Numbered from the stretch's first letter, positions 1 through 8,724 are shown. The stretch is 64,000 nucleotides of DNA from an uncultured Allomuricauda sp. (GCF_947499695.1 NZ_CANMPQ010000001.1:310001-374000); one strand, 5' to 3'. Notes: a model not told the origin generated them from the sequence alone. Program-made: numbers and translations.

Positions 1-309
1 AACAAAAAGGGGAAACAACCCCTTTACTCACAAAAACAGAAGAAGAGAATAATATTTTGATTACCATAGAATTATCAGACAAAACTAGCAGTTTGGAAGC
101 TGAAAACTCTCTAATGTCCTATCCCTTTTATATTTATAAACTTCAACACACGTCCAAGGAGGTAAGCATACAAAAATCTGGATTTTAAAAGCGGTCTAAT
201 CAAGATTTTGACTTCTTATCGAAAATAAGAGCACTTCAAAGTACAAAGCAAAAAATTACCATAGGGTTGATTTAGCTTTGCCCTGAAAAGAACCTCAAAT
301 CTTATTCAT
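1..309. other. Non-coding left edge of window
   Basis: No convincing reading frame is seen here. Bases 6-25 form a 7-bp perfect hairpin (AAAGGGG / CCCCTTT, six-base loop). On the minus strand it is followed by a run of T, so it could be a terminator for leftward transcription, but no leftward gene is visible to its right. The right end carries a candidate promoter box for the OmpA-family gene. Confidence 0.4.
273..280 (+). promoter_or_regulatory. Candidate -7 box (TAGCTTTG) of ompA-like gene
   Basis: TAGCTTTG matches the Bacteroidota -7 consensus TAnnTTTG and lies 29 bases before the ATG at 310, which leaves a short leader. No TTG is found at the expected -33 distance, so only half of the promoter is supported. 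Confidence 0.35.
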
Positions 310-1488
310 ATGAAAAGTGTAAAACCTCTTGTTGCGGCACTTATTTTATTTAGTTCCCTCAACCTAGTTGGTCAAGATGTCCAGCTCACAAAAAAAGATA
401 GTATTGTATATAGTTATTGGTTGGTAACCTTGGGAACAAATTTCGTAGATGATTCTGGAGACGAATTCGGGAAGCTATTCGACCTTAGCGCAGGTTGGAA
501 CACTGTTCCATATCCCTCAAGGGCCAGTATTGGTCGTTATTTTGAAAACGGATTAGGGCTGGAAGCTATTGCTAGTTATAACAAGTACGATGCAGGAAAA
601 ATAGTGGACAATGCTGTGAATCCAGGAGATGTGGATTATTTCGGTATTGATTTTAGGGTAAGTTACGATTTGAATAAGATACTTGGAGAAATGGGCTTTT
701 TTGATCCGTATGTTGGCATTGGCGTTGGTTATACAGATGCAAACAATCAAGGAAGGGGAACATATAATGCAGTTGTCGGTTTTAGAACTTGGTTTTCTGA
801 CCACTGGGGACTAGATTTTAATTCCACTGGAAAATGGGCTATGAACACCGAAAATGCCACTAACCATATTCAACATGCTGTTGGTGTTGCGTATAGATTC
901 AATGTCAAGAAAGGGCTTTCAAGGAAAGGAGAAGAGAAATTGGCATTGTTAAAGGAATTGGAGGCCGAGCAGCAAAGAATTCAAGATTCCATCGCAGCGA
1001 AACAAAAAGCCGATGAGGAGGCCAGACTTTTGGCTGAGCGCTTGGATAGAGAGAAAGAAGCAGCACGACTAGCCGAGGTCGAGAAAGCAAAGAAAGATGC
1101 TGAAGACGCTAGGTTAGCCCAAATAAAAAGGGCAATTGATAAATTGTCCAACGTCTATTTTAAGCTAAATTCGTCCTACCTTACCACAAATGATAAAGTG
1201 ATATTGGATAAGTTGGTGAACATAATGAAGAATACACCAAGTTTAGTGATAGAGGTAAATGCCCATACAGATTCCAGGGGAACAGATAAGTATAACCAGT
1301 GGTTATCTGAAAAGAGAGCGGAAAGAACTGTAAAATATATATTGTCTCAAGGTATATCTAAAGATAGAATTCAGCTTGACGCCTTTGGTGAAACCCGATT
1401 GACCAATGAATGTGAAGATGGAGTTAATTGTCCGGAGAGGAAACATAGTGAGAATAGAAGGTCGGAGTTTAAGTTGATCGCATATTAA
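310..1488 (+). CDS. OmpA-family outer membrane protein
   Basis: Envelope protein of 392 residues predicted to anchor the outer membrane to peptidoglycan. A signal peptide covers about residues 1-21. Residues 25-205 look like an outer-membrane beta-barrel (alternating aromatic strands, GVGYTDANN, FRTWFSDHWGLDF). Residues 210-275 are a charged Ala/Glu/Lys coiled-coil linker. Residues 280-392 are an OmpA C-terminal domain with the peptidoglycan-binding signature (NAHTDSRG, then NRRSEF near the end) and the CEDGVNCPERKHSENRR segment common in Bacteroidota OmpA proteins. It is monocistronic, ending at a strong hairpin facing a convergent gene. The domain call is firm; the specific role is not known. 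Confidence 0.9.
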   Translation: MKSVKPLVAALILFSSLNLVGQDVQLTKKDSIVYSYWLVTLGTNFVDDSGDEFGKLFDLSAGWNTVPYPSRASIGRYFENGLGLEAIASYNKYDAGKIVDNAVNPGDVDYFGIDFRVSYDLNKILGEMGFFDPYVGIGVGYTDANNQGRGTYNAVVGFRTWFSDHWGLDFNSTGKWAMNTENATNHIQHAVGVAYRFNVKKGLSRKGEEKLALLKELEAEQQRIQDSIAAKQKADEEARLLAERLDREKEAARLAEVEKAKKDAEDARLAQIKRAIDKLSNVYFKLNSSYLTTNDKVILDKLVNIMKNTPSLVIEVNAHTDSRGTDKYNQWLSEKRAERTVKYILSQGISKDRIQLDAFGETRLTNECEDGVNCPERKHSENRRSEFKLIAY

Positions 1489-1540
1489 AAGCGAATTACA
1501 AAGAAAATCTTGTTCGGTAAATACACTTGAAAAAGATTAT

Positions 1541-1577
1541 AATTGACAAAGGGGGTTAATAACCCCCTTTGTCAATT
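1541..1577. terminator. Bidirectional hairpin terminator
   Basis: A perfect 17-bp inverted repeat (AATTGACAAAGGGGGTT, three-base loop AAT, then the complement) lies between the convergent stops of the OmpA-family gene (1488) and the tail-fibre-like gene (1592). The AAAGGGGG/CCCCCTTT core suits termination from both sides. Confidence 0.8.
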
Positions 1578-1591
1578 AAGTAAATAAAACC

Positions 1592-2785
1592 TCATTGTTT
1601 TTTGTAGTCTGATAGCTCGGTTCTCATCGTTTTTTGATTTTCCATGAGTACTTTGTTTTGTTCTATTAGTTGTTTTATTTGCTTGTTCTGTTCTATGGTG
1701 TATAACGTCAATTCTTCAATCTTTTGAAGCAGTAAAGCGTCCATCTCGCCAAGATCTATGCCATCCTTCTCAATTTTTTTCTGTGAAGGGATATTGGGTA
1801 AATGCCCATTGCGTTTTATAAATCTATTTACATCCTCCAACTTGGGTAATTTGTAATTATCCCTAAAAACAAAGTCTGGCCAATCAACATTCAATCTTAC
1901 ATTTACACCCTCTGCAATAATACTTCCCAATACAGCCAACTGATATCCAGCAGGTACCGTTGCAGTTCCAATACCTACTGTGCCTTGGGTATAAGATATA
2001 TCGTTTCCGTTTACATCCCACAAAGGCATCTCAATAGGTGTTCCATTTATTAAAAGTTGAGTTGCATTTACCGAACCAGAAACATCTAAAAGGAAAGCCG
2101 GGTTGGTGTTGCCAATACCGATGTTTCCAGTATTATAATAGGCGTCATTGCCTGCTGTGGCCCATGGAGACGTTTCTAACGGAGTCCCGTTAAGGAGTAA
2201 TTGTGTTGCATTTACAGCTCCGGAAACGTCCAAAAGGAAAGCCGGGTTGGTGTTGCCAATACCGATGTTTCCAGTATTATAATAGGCGTCATTACCTGCT
2301 GTGGCCCATGGTGATGTTTCTAACGGAGTTCCGTTAAGGAGTAATTGTGTTGCATTTACAGCTCCGGAAACGTCCAAAAGGAAAGCCGGGTTGGTGTTGC
2401 CAATACCGATGTTTCCAGTATTATAATAGGCGTCATTACCTGCTGTGATCCATGGAGACGTTTCTAACGGAGTCCCGTTAAGGAGTAATTGTGTTGCATT
2501 TACAGCTCCGGAAACGTCCAAAAGGAAAGCCGGGTTGGTGTTGCCAATACCGATGTTTCCAGTATTATAATAGGCGTTATTGCCCGCTGTGATCCATGGA
2601 GACGTTTCTAATGGAGTTCCGTTAAGGAGTAACTGAGACGCATTCAAAGAACCGTTTACATCCAACTCAAATGTAGGATTGAGAGTCCCAATACCCACAT
2701 TACCTGAAGCGGGAAACAGGTTCTGAGCACTTGATTCAATACCCAAAACCATGAATGCTACTATAATCAAACTATGCTTATTCAT
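1592..2785 (-). CDS. Repeat-rich tail-fibre-like surface protein
   Basis: Secreted protein of about 397 residues. The frame is open upstream to 2842, but the ATG at 2785 is chosen because it gives a clean signal peptide (MNKHSLIIVAFMVLG) and an 8-bp overlap with the upstream lipoprotein gene. After an initial NVGIGTLNPTFELDVNG unit come four 48-residue near-identical repeats (NATQLLLNGTPLETSPW..AG, NTGNIGIGNTNPAFLLDV) and a diverged fifth. The C-terminus has the WPDFVF-HLPNIPS-IDLGEMDALLLQKIEELTLY module followed by a coiled coil. The same ending occurs in the fibronectin-repeat protein at 6268-8649. The repeats resemble phage-fibre-like stalk units common in Bacteroidota; the C-terminus may drive trimerisation. 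Function is unknown. Confidence 0.75.
   Translation of the reverse strand: MNKHSLIIVAFMVLGIESSAQNLFPASGNVGIGTLNPTFELDVNGSLNASQLLLNGTPLETSPWITAGNNAYYNTGNIGIGNTNPAFLLDVSGAVNATQLLLNGTPLETSPWITAGNDAYYNTGNIGIGNTNPAFLLDVSGAVNATQLLLNGTPLETSPWATAGNDAYYNTGNIGIGNTNPAFLLDVSGAVNATQLLLNGTPLETSPWATAGNDAYYNTGNIGIGNTNPAFLLDVSGSVNATQLLINGTPIEMPLWDVNGNDISYTQGTVGIGTATVPAGYQLAVLGSIIAEGVNVRLNVDWPDFVFRDNYKLPKLEDVNRFIKRNGHLPNIPSQKKIEKDGIDLGEMDALLLQKIEELTLYTIEQNKQIKQLIEQNKVLMENQKTMRTELSDYKKQ
2069..2644. repeat. Four tandem 144-bp coding repeats
   Basis: Four consecutive 144-bp units encode 48-residue blocks of the tail-fibre-like protein. The DNA copies differ at only a few positions (such as W-I/A-T and N/D at fixed sites), so they should be prone to slippage or recombination in whole-unit steps that keep the frame. 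Confidence 0.9.
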
Positions 2786-3377
2786 ATTCTCTGATTTCAA
2801 ATGAAAGATTATCGAAATTATCCTGGAAAAAATTGATTCCATTTTGTAATTCTAATCGAATACTATTCTCAGATAACACTTCTCCGCGAACATTAGTATG
2901 ACTGCTTGGAGTGGAGTAGAAGATTACTGTCTTGGACAAGTCGATGGTTTTATCTAGTGTACCTATATAGATGCCAGCGGATTGTCGGACCCATGAAATA
3001 TTCAATTCTAAAGTATTTATGACAATCGAGCTAGTAGGGTTTTCTGCGTTTGACTGACTAATTAATGCAACATAATTTGTAAACGGGAAGTCAGGCTCCA
3101 CCAGATTGCAAATGAACTCCTCTTGAGTAATTTCTTCATTATCGAGTTGACCATTTCTATTCAAATCAAGGCCAGAACCAATCTTATAACCGCCATTGGG
3201 GCAATTGGTTCCCGGTTGTTCAACGACCACCTGTAGGGCACTGTTTAATCCATTAACTCCATTTGTGCCATTGGTTCCATCTTCACCGTCTTCTGGACTA
3301 CATCTTGAAAAAAAAAGACCTATAGTAATAAACAAAGCTAAAAGAGATGTTGACTTAATTGTCTTTAATGCTTGCAT
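2778..3377 (-). CDS. Lipoprotein with Gly-Thr-Asn repeats and DUF7151-like segment
   Basis: Predicted lipoprotein of about 199 residues. The ATG at 3377 is preferred over an earlier one at 3407 because it begins a normal signal peptide (MQALKTIKSTSLLALF) ending in a loose lipobox, FFSRC, with lipid Cys at residue 26. A collagen-like stretch (DGTNGTNGVNG) follows, then a segment of the type NCPNGGYKIGSGLDLNRNGQLDNEE, which I associate with the DUF7151 family and which resembles a calcium-binding loop. The last 90 residues are beta-rich and unrecognised. The gene overlaps the tail-fibre-like gene by 8 bp, so the two are probably co-translated and may work together at the surface. Confidence 0.65.
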   Translation of the reverse strand: MQALKTIKSTSLLALFITIGLFFSRCSPEDGEDGTNGTNGVNGLNSALQVVVEQPGTNCPNGGYKIGSGLDLNRNGQLDNEEITQEEFICNLVEPDFPFTNYVALISQSNAENPTSSIVINTLELNISWVRQSAGIYIGTLDKTIDLSKTVIFYSTPSSHTNVRGEVLSENSIRLELQNGINFFQDNFDNLSFEIREYE

Positions 3378-3476
3378 TTGGTATAAATTTGTTATCGTAA
3401 AAAGCAATTATGATGTGTGGAATGCAAATCTACAAAACACCTATAAATGTCCTATTAACTAATGGGGTCAATATTT

Positions 3477-4502
3477 TCAATCTTCTGAAATTTTCATGAG
3501 GTTATCATATTTTGAAAAGGTCAACCCTGGTGCGAAATTATTGAATTTATCCACATCGGTTTGTCCATTTAGCCAGGAAATATAGATAGCGGGCGTATTA
3601 ATTCCGGCTTCATGTGAAAATGGATAACCTCCACCAAATCTGGGATTCATTTCCAAATAGTAGATTTCATTTTTATGGACAAAGAAATCGCAATCCATAT
3701 TCCCAACATGCTTGGTATTTTCAGCAATTATTTTCGCTGTTTCAGAAAATTTAGAATCTATTATTGATACGGCCTTATCTGTTTCTCCTGATCGCATTGC
3801 CAGTTTTTTACGTACAAATGAATCATAATGATTGCCTTCAAAATCGTTTAAAATATCGATCCCATATTCTTCGCCATCAATTTTTTCCTGGATAAGAATA
3901 CTTTTTTCAATATCCTCTGAGCTTGCATTTTTTAATATCGATCTTTTTACTTTAATGTGTTGCAGGTTATAGGCCAGTTTAAGTTCTTTTTCATTTTCGG
4001 CTATATCAATGGAAATTGACGCACTTCCCCATCTGGGCTTAATGATTAACGGATAGATTAACTCTGAATTCTGAATTGCATCAAGAGCGTCTTGAATGGT
4101 TAAATATGTTTTTGGAGTGTTTACTCCAATGTTTTTGAAAAAAGTAAAAGTTCTCCACTTGTCAAAGGCAATTCCAATGGCATTTGGGTCAGAAATAATA
4201 ATTTTGGCGCCCTGATTTTCAAGATCTTTTTTATGCTTCGATAAAATAGGCAACTCAAGGTCATTCAAGGAAATAACGGCATTAATTCTTTCTTCTTTTA
4301 TTACTTTTTTCAAGGCAGGTATATAGGCAGGGTCATATATATTGGGAACTTTTCTGGCTATGTCAGCATCTACTAATGCGGGGGCTGAAAGTTGCATATC
4401 TACGGCAACAACATTTCCGTTTCCGTTTAGTGCTTCCTTAAAGTATTTAATGAGATAATTTCGTCGTCCAGCGCAGGTAAAAAGAATATTGGTGTTTTTC
4501 AT
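3477..4502 (-). CDS. ATP-grasp ligase, carbamoyl-phosphate-synthase-like
   Basis: Protein of 341 residues with an N-terminal preATP-grasp Rossmann part (LFTCAGRRNYLIKYF, residues 7-21) and an ATP-grasp domain (about 115-305). K155 lies in the KPRWGSAS lysine motif, and E284/N286 in EMNPRFGGGYPF are the expected Mg-ATP ligands. The family joins a carboxylate to an amine or thiol through an acyl-phosphate. Its start codon follows the stop of the PaaK-like gene with no gap, so the two are very likely translationally coupled. A role in adding an amino acid or other acid to a surface sugar is an inference from this pairing and the neighbouring polysaccharide locus. The substrate cannot be read from sequence. 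Confidence 0.8.
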   Translation of the reverse strand: MKNTNILFTCAGRRNYLIKYFKEALNGNGNVVAVDMQLSAPALVDADIARKVPNIYDPAYIPALKKVIKEERINAVISLNDLELPILSKHKKDLENQGAKIIISDPNAIGIAFDKWRTFTFFKNIGVNTPKTYLTIQDALDAIQNSELIYPLIIKPRWGSASISIDIAENEKELKLAYNLQHIKVKRSILKNASSEDIEKSILIQEKIDGEEYGIDILNDFEGNHYDSFVRKKLAMRSGETDKAVSIIDSKFSETAKIIAENTKHVGNMDCDFFVHKNEIYYLEMNPRFGGGYPFSHEAGINTPAIYISWLNGQTDVDKFNNFAPGLTFSKYDNLMKISED

Positions 4503-5864
4503 CTAAAAAGTTGGCTTGGTAATAAAAGAACTATCCAATGCATTTTGCAGAAGCTGTTCCGAATACAAATTTCGTGTAATTTTTCTTTTTTTGGAACTCA
4601 ACAATGGAATTTCATTAACGTATTCAACTGCTACTGCGGCATCGTCGCCAACAATTGATTTAAAAAGAGCTACTAGTTCGGTCTCTTGCAAAAACTCTTC
4701 TCTTACATTTATTTTAATAGCATATCCAGTTTTTTTGGTTTGGATAAACTGTATTTGCTCTATTTCTGGATATTGGGGCAAAATACCCATAAACTTAAAG
4801 GGACTTATCATTGTTCCCTTTGTGTTAAATAGGATATCGGCTTTTCTGCCCTCCACTGTTTCAAGTACCGGAAATGAATGGTTTTCAACATTTGTAACTG
4901 CTCCAATGTCTCCGGTATCATAGCGTATCATTGGTGTGGCATGATTATATAGGTCAGTTATGACAATGCGACCCAGTTCACCTGGTTTTGCGGGAACATC
5001 CTTCTTAAAATCCAAGATTTCCAGAATGTAGCTGGCCCAATTAACTTCAAAATAATTACTATCAATACTCTGTTGAGCTATTATTCCATTTTCAAAATTT
5101 GAATATCTCGACACCATTGGAGCATCAAAATAATGGGACATTTTATTTCTTACATGATTACTTAGGTTTTCTGACATCCCTATTATAGACTTAATATTAC
5201 AATCAAGAGGTTTTGAATTTATAGAATCTAGGAAGTCACAAATTTTTTCTAACCCAGAAGGGTAAGCTAACCAGCCTTTGGGAGATTTGTCTTTTTGAAG
5301 CCTTTTTAAAAAGGATTCAATATAACTTGGATTAAGATTTTCAATATTGATTTGATGTACGTTCTGTATGAAGGCGGAAATCTTATTTTTCTTTAGATTT
5401 TTGTTCCATAATCTTAGATAAAGCAATTTATCTCCTAGTGTATACCCGGCTTTTCCTGCAAAATATATAGTATCCGCAGTGTTTCTATGTCTTTTCTGTT
5501 TAGTTTGATAAACCATAAAAGGTGTTCCTGTGGATCCACTTGTAAATATGGTATGCAGTTTGGTCTTTCTGGAAGATGCTATTTGGAACTGATTAAAATT
5601 TTCTTTTATGATATGCTTGTTAGTTACCGGAAAATCTTGAAGAGATTTGTAATTTTTAAAATTGCTATAATAAGGAGCTTCATGAACTACCTTGTTTAAT
5701 AGGTCCTTGACTTTAGCTTCATTCTTTTTTTTAAGTAAATCAAATGAATTTTGACCAAGCAATAGCTGAATATCTTTTAATTCTTTTAAGATTTTTCTTC
5801 CTTTTAAAGTATCTAGAATCCAAAATGATAGGTATCTAAGCTTAGAAGGTAAATTGTTTATCAT
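4503..5864 (-). CDS. PaaK/CapK-like adenylate-forming enzyme (paralog 1)
   Basis: Protein of 453 residues resembling phenylacetate-CoA ligase and the CapK proteins of capsule loci. The ATP/AMP-binding P-loop is SGSTGTPF (109-116), RYSNFENG lies at 253-260, and the RYDTGD ribose-binding motif at 314-319. The C-terminal lysine region reads LLSSKKRKITRN, where paralogs have S-G-K-R-K. Such enzymes activate a carboxylic acid as an acyl-adenylate. It is first gene of a two-gene unit with the ATP-grasp ligase. Two paralogs lie at 13365-14720 and 50866-52176. The acid it activates and the acceptor are unknown. Confidence 0.8.
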   Translation of the reverse strand: MINNLPSKLRYLSFWILDTLKGRKILKELKDIQLLLGQNSFDLLKKKNEAKVKDLLNKVVHEAPYYSNFKNYKSLQDFPVTNKHIIKENFNQFQIASSRKTKLHTIFTSGSTGTPFMVYQTKQKRHRNTADTIYFAGKAGYTLGDKLLYLRLWNKNLKKNKISAFIQNVHQINIENLNPSYIESFLKRLQKDKSPKGWLAYPSGLEKICDFLDSINSKPLDCNIKSIIGMSENLSNHVRNKMSHYFDAPMVSRYSNFENGIIAQQSIDSNYFEVNWASYILEILDFKKDVPAKPGELGRIVITDLYNHATPMIRYDTGDIGAVTNVENHSFPVLETVEGRKADILFNTKGTMISPFKFMGILPQYPEIEQIQFIQTKKTGYAIKINVREEFLQETELVALFKSIVGDDAAVAVEYVNEIPLLSSKKRKITRNLYSEQLLQNALDSSFITKPTF

Positions 5865-6267
5865 TGCAAAATGAGTTAAGTTCAGGTCTAAAAATTAAGG
5901 GGCATTAATTTTTAAGTTTTTTTGATTTTGTTTTAAATCATTACAGTATTGGAAACGTTTTGTTTTTTTGAGTCACATTTCATTTCAAGTATATACGTTG
6001 AAATTTGTGAAATGGTTTGTAAGTACTGATAATGTCAAGAATTTTCTGCTTTATTGTAACAACGCAAATTCCTCTTAAAAAGTGTAATAAAATATCGATT
6101 TTGCCCATTGGAATACACTTGTTTTTTTCATTCGGTAAAGACTAAAGTTTCAGTTGCAGTTTTTTTTTGCGTTTCATCGATATTTTATGTCAAAATAATC
6201 GATTGTTATACCTGTAATATACCTTTGTAATAATCTCCCGTTCATCAACCTTATAAACCTCGTACCG
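5865..6267. promoter_or_regulatory. Divergent intergenic region with ATCGAT sites
   Basis: Non-coding spacer between two divergent genes. It contains three copies of the palindrome ATCGAT (6094-6099, 6176-6181, 6198-6203), the middle one as GTTTCATCGAT. The last two start 22 bp apart, about two helical turns, as expected for a paired operator. TACCTTTG at 6220-6227 matches the Bacteroidota -7 box and would serve the gene at 6268, but no good -33 TTG is at the usual distance. No coding potential was seen. Confidence 0.4.
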
Positions 6268-8649
6268 ATGGTCAAAAAACTACTTCTATCTTCATTTCTT
6301 TTTGGAACTTTTATAGTATCATCTCAAAATTTACATACCCAGTCAAATGCAGCTTCTATTGAAAACGAATCTGATAGTACAACAGGCTGGACAGGTTTGG
6401 GAGTTATTAGTTCAGACAACACAGAAGCACAATCTGGTAACTTTGGTATAAGAGTAGAGTCTACTGCTAACAATGGAAGAACTTTGGAATACACTTTTAG
6501 CGCTACCGTGGGGGTGGATTACACGATCCGTATTTGGGCAAAACAGGGACCTCAGGTTTCTAACGGAAACAACCCAGCCTTTGCCAATTGGACCGGTTTT
6601 AATGGTTTTTCAACAACTACGATTGCTAGTGCGAACTGGGTAGAGTACGTTTTTAATGTTACTGCTACCAATGCAAATCCATTGATAAGGGTGTACACCA
6701 GCCCCTATCAATTGAGGTTTATTGCAGGTAATACAGTGATTATAGATAGTGTCTCCATAATGGCCGACGGAAGCGACACAGAGGCCCCAAGTGCGGTTTC
6801 CGATTTGTCTTCTTCAAATACGACGGATTCAAGCACCGATTTATCATGGAGTGCATCCACTGACAATGTAGGTGTCACCAATTATGAGGTCTTCCAAGAT
6901 GGTGTCAGCATTGCCAATACGGGAACAACCACTAATTTTAATGTAACTGGCCTTGCTCCGAGTACCGGCTACAACTTTACGGTCTTTGCGGAGGATGCCG
7001 CAGGCAATACTTCCACAGTGAGCAATACTGAGGCGGTAAACACTCTTGCCGATAGCCAGGCTCCCAGCGCAATAACAGACCTGGCTTCATCAAATACAAC
7101 GGAAACCACTACAGATCTATCTTGGTCAGCGTCGACCGACAATGTAGGTGTCACCAATTATGAGGTCTTCCAAGATGGTGTCAGCATTGCCAATACGGGA
7201 ACCACGACCACATTTAATGTTACGGGTCTTGTGGCAGATACGAGCTATGATTTTACTGTTTTTGCAGAAGATGCCCAAGGAAATACTTCTACGGTAAGCA
7301 ACACCGAAACCGTGAATACGCTTGCAGGTCCTGATACGGAAGCCCCAAGTGCGGTTTCCGACTTGTCTTCTTCAAATACGACGGATACAACAACCGATCT
7401 TAGTTGGAGTGCATCCACTGACAATGTAGGTGTCACCAATTATGAGGTCTTCCAAGATGGTGTCAGCATTGCCAATACGGGAACAACCACTAATTTTAAT
7501 GTAACTGGCCTTGCTCCGAGTACCGGCTACAACTTTACGGTCTTTGCGGAGGATGCCGCAGGCAATACTTCCACAGTGAGCAATACTGAGGCGGTAAACA
7601 CTCTTGCCGATAGCCAGGCTCCCAGCGCAATAACAGACCTGGCTTCATCAAATACAACGGAAACCACTACAGATCTATCTTGGTCAGCGTCGACCGACAA
7701 TGTAGGTGTCACCAATTATGAGGTCTTCCAAGATGGTGTCAGCATTGCCAATACGGGAACCACGACCACATTTAATGTTACGGGTCTTGTGGCAGATACG
7801 AGCTATGATTTTACTGTTTTTGCAGAAGATGCCCAAGGAAATACTTCTACGGTAAGCAACACCGAAACCGTGAATACGCTTGCAGGTCCTGATACGGAAG
7901 CCCCAACTGCTATTGTTGACTTGACTGCTTCAGGTACTACTTCTGTAGGAACAAGCTTGTCTTGGTCCGCTGCTACTGACAATGTTGGTGTTACCAATTA
8001 TGAAGTCTTCCAAGATGGTGTCAGCATCGCCAATACGGGAACAACAACTTCATTTAATGTTACAGGTCTTGTGGCTGATACGAGTTATGATTTTACGGTC
8101 TTTGCGGAGGATGCCGCAGGCAACACTTCTACAGTTAGTAATACAGAAAATATAACTACCCTCACAGGAGCAGGAATAGTTGACTATACTTCGGAAAATG
8201 CTAATCTAAACACTGTGGATTGGACGGTAAGGGATTTGTTTGCCGATCAGAACGTTGGGATCGGGACTACGGATACTCAAGGATATAGATTGGCTGTCGC
8301 AGGTAATGTTATAGCGGAAGGAGTAAAAGTTGAATTGCAAGGTAACTGGCCAGATTTTGTCTTCTTAAAGGATTTTGATTTGATGAAATTGGATGAAGTA
8401 AGAAGGTATATCAAGGAAAATGGACATTTACCAAACATCCCAAGTGCTGAAAAAGTGAAAGAAAATGGAATTGATTTGGGAGTAATGGATGCCAAATTAT
8501 TGCAAAAAATAGAAGAGCTAACGCTTTATTTATTGGCCCAAGAAGCCGAGATGAAAAAAATGAAGGAGGAAAATGCAAAAATAAAAAGTATTTTGGCCAG
8601 ATTAGATGCCCTAGAAAATCAGGGCAAGAATGAAGAGGCAAAAAACTAG
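6268..8649 (+). CDS. Secreted fibronectin type III repeat protein
   Basis: Large surface protein of 793 residues with a signal peptide (about 1-19). Residues 20-165 form a beta-sandwich-like domain resembling a carbohydrate-binding module. Five fibronectin type III domains then start near residues 170, 262, 356, 448 and 542, each with the DLSWSASTDNVGVTNYEVF type core. The C-terminal part (about 635-793) has VGIGTTDTQGYRLAVAG, WPDFVF, GHLPNIPS, IDLGVMDAKLLQKIEELTLY and a coiled coil, the same module as the protein at 1592-2785. Domains 1-2 and 3-4 are a near-perfect duplication. It probably binds or crosses the extracellular matrix. No catalytic residues are recognised. Confidence 0.8.
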   Translation: MVKKLLLSSFLFGTFIVSSQNLHTQSNAASIENESDSTTGWTGLGVISSDNTEAQSGNFGIRVESTANNGRTLEYTFSATVGVDYTIRIWAKQGPQVSNGNNPAFANWTGFNGFSTTTIASANWVEYVFNVTATNANPLIRVYTSPYQLRFIAGNTVIIDSVSIMADGSDTEAPSAVSDLSSSNTTDSSTDLSWSASTDNVGVTNYEVFQDGVSIANTGTTTNFNVTGLAPSTGYNFTVFAEDAAGNTSTVSNTEAVNTLADSQAPSAITDLASSNTTETTTDLSWSASTDNVGVTNYEVFQDGVSIANTGTTTTFNVTGLVADTSYDFTVFAEDAQGNTSTVSNTETVNTLAGPDTEAPSAVSDLSSSNTTDTTTDLSWSASTDNVGVTNYEVFQDGVSIANTGTTTNFNVTGLAPSTGYNFTVFAEDAAGNTSTVSNTEAVNTLADSQAPSAITDLASSNTTETTTDLSWSASTDNVGVTNYEVFQDGVSIANTGTTTTFNVTGLVADTSYDFTVFAEDAQGNTSTVSNTETVNTLAGPDTEAPTAIVDLTASGTTSVGTSLSWSAATDNVGVTNYEVFQDGVSIANTGTTTSFNVTGLVADTSYDFTVFAEDAAGNTSTVSNTENITTLTGAGIVDYTSENANLNTVDWTVRDLFADQNVGIGTTDTQGYRLAVAGNVIAEGVKVELQGNWPDFVFLKDFDLMKLDEVRRYIKENGHLPNIPSAEKVKENGIDLGVMDAKLLQKIEELTLYLLAQEAEMKKMKEENAKIKSILARLDALENQGKNEEAKN
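6775..7890. repeat. Tandem 558-bp duplication of two Fn3 domains
   Basis: Two head-to-tail copies, 6775-7332 and 7333-7890, each encode a pair of Fn3 domains (186 residues). From about 6847 on, the first copy matches the second without a difference that I could see, through to roughly 7348/7906. This points to a recent duplication or gene conversion. Confidence 0.9.
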
Positions 8650-8724
8650 GTTGTTACCGAGAACTATAGTATGTTTCTCTAAACAATATTCAAACTGAAA
8701 ATACGTGCAGAAACTTTCTGTCTT

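Noticed and set aside
6..25. Hairpin at the left window edge as terminator of a gene in the window
   Set aside because: It precedes the first visible gene; its T-run is on the minus strand and no leftward gene was found to use it, so no assignment is made.
2069..2644. CRISPR-like regular repeats
   Set aside because: The period is 144 bp with no variable spacers, and the DNA codes for protein repeats.
6969..7997. Series of identical minus-strand frames in the Fn3 gene
   Set aside because: They are reverse-strand shadows of the repeated Fn3 codons; their repetition only reflects the 558-bp duplication.
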